Origin: JAPLHP01 sp963720375
GTDB taxonomy: Bacteria; Chloroflexota; Dehalococcoidia; UBA2247; RBG-13-53-26
Assembly (NCBI GenBank): GCA_963720375.1
Contig: CAVRFM010000021.1
Span: 1 to 8,642, forward strand
Direction: 5' to 3'
DNA length: 8,642 nucleotides
Both the position numbers and the translations under genes were made by a program. Under the pieces are notes generated by a model, which worked only from the letters and a program-made list of their open reading frames with translations, had not been told where the DNA came from and searched no databases. The stretch's first letter is position 1, and every line of letters begins with the position of its first letter. Positions 5,508-8,642 of this stretch are shown one piece after another.

Positions 5508-7670
5508 ATGAAGAGACTCAAGCCTCACCTCCCAATAATGGTCTTGCTTGCCTCTCTCGCCGTCATATTCTCCCTTAGATACGTGGTTGTCATGCGCCAT
5601 CTCGATATGGGGCAGGACATCGCAACCTACCTGTCAACGATGCACACCTTCTTCGGACGGGATGTCGCAGGAGTCGGCTTGGATCGCCCTCCGCTCATTG
5701 CGCTGCTTCTCAAACCCTTCACTCTGGCATTTGGCGACCTGACCGGGGTCAAGGTGCTTGGATTGCTGCTTTCGGTCCTAATTGGTATACCCTTCTATCT
5801 ACTGGCCAGACGCATCTTACCCCCCTGGATAGCGGTTGCTACCACCATCGGGTTCGTGTTCAGTCCAGGGTACTCCAATATGCTCTCGTGGGGCTATATC
5901 ACCATGACGGGCATACTGTTTACCTTGCTCACTCTTCACTTCTTCCTTCTCGTGCTGGAGAAGCCCTCTAAGCAAAACGTGATTTTAACCGGGCTTTTTG
6001 CCTCCCTGATAGTCGGCTTTCATCAACTGTCCCTCGCCTTCTTTGTTCCCCTGCTTCTAATTCTTGTCAGCGTCCTGCTTTTGTTCAACCGGCAAACACT
6101 GTTCAGCCATTGGAGACCTGCCGTGGCAGCCCTTGTCGTAGCGGTCATCCTCTCTACTCCTTACATACCCATATACCTCCGCCTCCTGAGCTGGGAGTCA
6201 AGCCCAACCTCATCTGCAACAATCTCCATCACGCCATTAGCACAGGTCGTCACCGAACTCTTCTATCTACCGTACCTTTGGGGCCTTGTCCTAGCTCTGG
6301 CATTAGCAATCATCGCCCTGAAATGGACGTGGCAACAGAATAGAAACATAGCCATCACCATCGTGGTAATGCTCCTCTATTCACTGATCTTGAGCCTCTT
6401 CCTTTTGCCAGCACCCTTCGCTGAACTCAACCGACGCGCCCACTACTTCCTGTACGCCCCGCTCTGGCTAACCGTGGGTGTTATGCTATCTCACCTCTGG
6501 GCTTGGCGTACCACTTTGCTGCCAGGACTGATTCGCTGGCTTCCAAGGGTGTCTGCTATCGCCATCATAGCTGCTCTGCTCTCCACCAACATAGTTGCAT
6601 CACAAAGGCAACTGCAGAGCGGCCCAGACTACTTTGGTTACCTGGATGAGAGTCGCTGGGATGCAGTGCAGTGGATCAGAGAGAATACACCGCAGGATGC
6701 CTTTATCGCCACCTACCCTGAGGCCCTCGGCTGGTGGGTGGAAGCAGAAGCCGGAAGAAAAGTCGCCAATGTCACCGACCGAAATATGGTGCCCTATGCC
6801 TTGTTAGGAGAACGATCTCTGATTACAGAACGAATCCTTTCCCGAAACATGGGCCTTGACAATGGCCAACTCCTTCTGGCAATGACATGGCCGTATGATA
6901 ACGCTCCTGGCGACCCTGTGCTCGCTGCCTATGTTGGCGGCTTCTACCGAGATATCTTCATGTTTGACGATGGCCAGAGCTATCTCACCGAAGGTAACAG
7001 TACTTCCACTCTAGCCGATGTCGCGAACAAGGAAATCACCACCACCGGGGATAGTGACTCGATGCAGGTAACAGCCTCCTACCAGATTTTCGACATAGCA
7101 GTAGCTCAGACGGTGAAGTTGGATCGAGGTAGCCAGACAGCCACAATCTCGTATAGCCTTCGCAGCCCTGGCTCTGCGCCAGTCCACCTAGATATCCCCA
7201 TGCTCTTCTGCATTCAACCGAAGTCGATATCAATCGACGCCAATCTGCATTCTATCGAAACAGTGCAGGATATAGAAACAGCCTTCAATGGGATTGTTCC
7301 GGTGGGCACAAGACTGACCATTGAGGTAAACGGCGATATGCTTGAACTAACAAATCAACAGGACCAGCAAATAGATTTGTCCTTCGACATGCAAAGCACT
7401 GATGCCTCGATAACATTCAACTTCGCCATCACCACACCGAATATCGACAGCAGCACAGATGTTACCTACTATGAGGTACCTCAACTCATCAAAGACAACT
7501 CCGTGGATTATATTGCTGTTGATCTCAGCCCCGACTCACACATCTGGAGCGACTTGCCACCGGGGATAGAAGAATGGCTTGCCAACTGTCCTTACTACAA
7601 GCTCGTCTATCCACTTGACGACATCGGCAACATCAGAGTCTATCAGGTCGATAGATCAGCTCTTCCTTGA
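5508..7670 (+). CDS. GT-C-like multi-span membrane glycosyltransferase with large extracytoplasmic C-terminal region
   Basis: 720-aa integral membrane protein. About 11-12 hydrophobic spans lie within residues 8-364 (for example 8-28, 81-99, 127-150, 157-175, 178-194, 204-225, 251-272, 280-300, 315-332, 347-364), followed by a 355-residue soluble part. As in GT-C enzymes (PMT/ArnT/STT3-type, which use polyprenyl-linked sugars outside the membrane), the first span is followed by a loop with acidic residues (HLDMGQD, D33 and D37) and then DRPPLIALLLKP. After the last span comes WIRENTPQDAF (389-399) and ALGWWVEAEAGRKV (406-419), where STT3 proteins carry WIRENTP and their WWDYG motif; the canonical WWDYG is absent. 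A beta-rich stretch (about 505-645) precedes a final VDYIAVDLS...YYKLVYPL...IRVYQVD segment that usually closes this domain. A glycan polymerase or ligase role is an alternative. Start ATG 5508 gives a sensible signal-anchor; no Shine-Dalgarno site is visible. The gene begins 30 nt after the GT4 stop, and its last 28 bp overlap the convergent flippase gene. Confidence 0.75.
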   Translation: MKRLKPHLPIMVLLASLAVIFSLRYVVVMRHLDMGQDIATYLSTMHTFFGRDVAGVGLDRPPLIALLLKPFTLAFGDLTGVKVLGLLLSVLIGIPFYLLARRILPPWIAVATTIGFVFSPGYSNMLSWGYITMTGILFTLLTLHFFLLVLEKPSKQNVILTGLFASLIVGFHQLSLAFFVPLLLILVSVLLLFNRQTLFSHWRPAVAALVVAVILSTPYIPIYLRLLSWESSPTSSATISITPLAQVVTELFYLPYLWGLVLALALAIIALKWTWQQNRNIAITIVVMLLYSLILSLFLLPAPFAELNRRAHYFLYAPLWLTVGVMLSHLWAWRTTLLPGLIRWLPRVSAIAIIAALLSTNIVASQRQLQSGPDYFGYLDESRWDAVQWIRENTPQDAFIATYPEALGWWVEAEAGRKVANVTDRNMVPYALLGERSLITERILSRNMGLDNGQLLLAMTWPYDNAPGDPVLAAYVGGFYRDIFMFDDGQSYLTEGNSTSTLADVANKEITTTGDSDSMQVTASYQIFDIAVAQTVKLDRGSQTATISYSLRSPGSAPVHLDIPMLFCIQPKSISIDANLHSIETVQDIETAFNGIVPVGTRLTIEVNGDMLELTNQQDQQIDLSFDMQSTDASITFNFAITTPNIDSSTDVTYYEVPQLIKDNSVDYIAVDLSPDSHIWSDLPPGIEEWLANCPYYKLVYPLDDIGNIRVYQVDRSALP

Positions 7671-8642
7671 CCCCGTTTGTTACGACCCCCAGCCCATCTT
7701 CTCACCATAGCCAAGCCTATGAAGAGAGCAGCCATACAATTGCTCGACAGCCAAGCTATACCAATGCCCACCAGACCCATCTCCTTCATCAGCACATATC
7801 CCACCCCAATTGTGAATATAGCTACAAAAGCATATATGATTATGACAGGCATCACCTCCTGCCTGATCCTCTTCTCAGTTACATAAAGGGTATTGAAAAC
7901 AAGCGGAATCCCCGAAAGAACCAGAAAGCGCAGCAGATCAAAGGCATTTTCAGAATAGTCTCTTCCAAAAAAAGAAAGAATCGCATCCCCCAGGAAGAAT
8001 ACGATCAGGATTGCAGGTACCAGTAATAGAAACATAAACTTCATTGCCTTGATAACATCGCTGCGGAATCTCCCCGGCTCGCGGGAGCCTTCAGCCAGCA
8101 ATGAGGAACTGGTAGCATATGAGATCATGAGTATCACACTGGCAATAGTCCAGGCTACGTAGAAATAGGCCCCCTTCTCCGGCTCCAGAACATTGACTAC
8201 CAGCAAAGGCAGTATCAATCCAGGAAGCTCTCTGAAGCTTTCGCCTATGTAATTGCCGATAGAAAAATGCAGGATACCACTGATTATTCTCCTTTGAATG
8301 CCCGGTATAGGACGGTATTTCGCCTGTATCCTGAAAATGAGCAGTATCCCTGCAATCAGCGACGCGCAGGATGCCACTCCCCAGGAACAAAAAATACCCA
8401 TGGCGCCAAGGGATACCATGAAGGCTAGCAGCGGCACTCTTAACCCTGCTATGGCCTCTATAATAAGGGAGAACTCAGTCCTCCGAAAGGCTACAAACAC
8501 GCCCTGCCTCAGCAGCTCCACCACACTGACTGCACCGGTAAATAGGAGAAAAGCCAGGAAATAGCCTGCATTTCCCCGGATAAAGGCTAAACGCGGAGCC
8601 CAAACCCCTACTCCAAGGACGAATACTAATGCCAGCACCATT
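7643..8642 (-). CDS. Wzx/MATE-like polysaccharide flippase, partial (N-terminus beyond window edge)
   Basis: C-terminal 332 residues of a polytopic protein of the MOP superfamily (polysaccharide biosynthesis protein/O-antigen flippase type), which carries undecaprenyl- or polyprenyl-linked glycan units across the cytoplasmic membrane. About eight to nine hydrophobic spans are visible. The middle block FSIGNYIGESFRELPGLILP...GAYFYVAWTIASVILMISYATSSSLLAEGSRE (126-187 of the visible part) is typical: a new span bundle, a lone acidic/glycine turn, then the SxLxxExS-like segment. The C-terminus ends in a basic tail (RRWAGGRNKRGQGR), expected to be cytoplasmic. Flippases are usually 420-500 aa, so roughly the first 100-150 residues are missing. 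The methionine at 8641 is almost certainly internal, so the true start and promoter are not in view. It is read towards the other genes and shares 28 bp with the GT-C gene end. Family call is confident; the exact substrate is unknown. Confidence 0.88.
   Translation of the reverse strand, partial: MVLALVFVLGVGVWAPRLAFIRGNAGYFLAFLLFTGAVSVVELLRQGVFVAFRRTEFSLIIEAIAGLRVPLLAFMVSLGAMGIFCSWGVASCASLIAGILLIFRIQAKYRPIPGIQRRIISGILHFSIGNYIGESFRELPGLILPLLVVNVLEPEKGAYFYVAWTIASVILMISYATSSSLLAEGSREPGRFRSDVIKAMKFMFLLLVPAILIVFFLGDAILSFFGRDYSENAFDLLRFLVLSGIPLVFNTLYVTEKRIRQEVMPVIIIYAFVAIFTIGVGYVLMKEMGLVGIGIAWLSSNCMAALFIGLAMVRRWAGGRNKRGQGRADLST

Noticed and set aside
7667..8026. 119-aa + strand ORF beginning inside the GT-C stop region
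   Set aside because: It lies fully antisense to the flippase coding sequence, has a low-complexity polar composition with no motif, and has no ribosome site.
1..8642. tRNA, rRNA, CRISPR array, transposase or att sites
   Set aside because: No cloverleaf-like arms, regularly spaced repeats, transposase motifs or integrase genes were seen; nearly all of the window is accounted for by the glycan genes.

Overview
The window is an 8.6 kb piece of a surface-polysaccharide (glycan) biosynthesis locus. Six genes lie head to tail on the + strand: a GT2 polyprenyl-phosphate sugar synthase-like gene, a GT4 glycosyltransferase, a Gfo/Idh/MocA oxidoreductase, a DegT-type sugar aminotransferase, a second GT4 glycosyltransferase paralogous to the first, and a large multi-span GT-C-like membrane protein. 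A seventh gene, a Wzx/MATE-type polysaccharide flippase, converges on them from the - strand and is cut by the right edge of the window. No RNA gene, CRISPR array, insertion sequence or phage gene was seen.

Organism: prokaryotic, with roughly even base composition and many AGG/AGA and ATA codons. The aminotransferase has a good Shine-Dalgarno site and the left end has a weak sigma70-like promoter, which favours a bacterium. The GT2/GT-C combination and the protein style recall uncultured Chloroflexota (Dehalococcoidia-like) or archaeal glycan clusters. This is an impression; no marker gene is present to settle it.

Layout: 1-164 is a leader with a candidate promoter and two short palindromes. 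165-861 (GT2) and 866-2024 (GT4 copy 1) are separated by 4 nt, and each is broken by a single net +1 frameshift although the coding sequence either side is well preserved. 2054-3106 and 3194-4306 encode two sugar-nucleotide modifying enzymes. 4359-5477 is an intact GT4 paralog of copy 1. 5508-7670 is the GT-C-like protein. 7643-8642 (minus) is the flippase, overlapping the previous gene tail to tail by 28 bp.

How they may work together (inference): the oxidoreductase and aminotransferase make an amino-deoxy sugar nucleotide; the GT4 enzymes add sugars to a lipid-linked glycan in the cytoplasm; the flippase moves the glycan across the membrane; the GT2 enzyme charges polyprenyl phosphate with a sugar that the GT-C membrane enzyme transfers outside.

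The most notable points are the two frameshifts, a 140-bp near-identical tract shared by the two GT4 genes (a sign of recent gene conversion, and a direct repeat flanking the amino-sugar genes), and a beta-rich domain apparently inserted into the C-terminal part of the GT-C-like protein. I did not find convincing evidence of a wholly new system.
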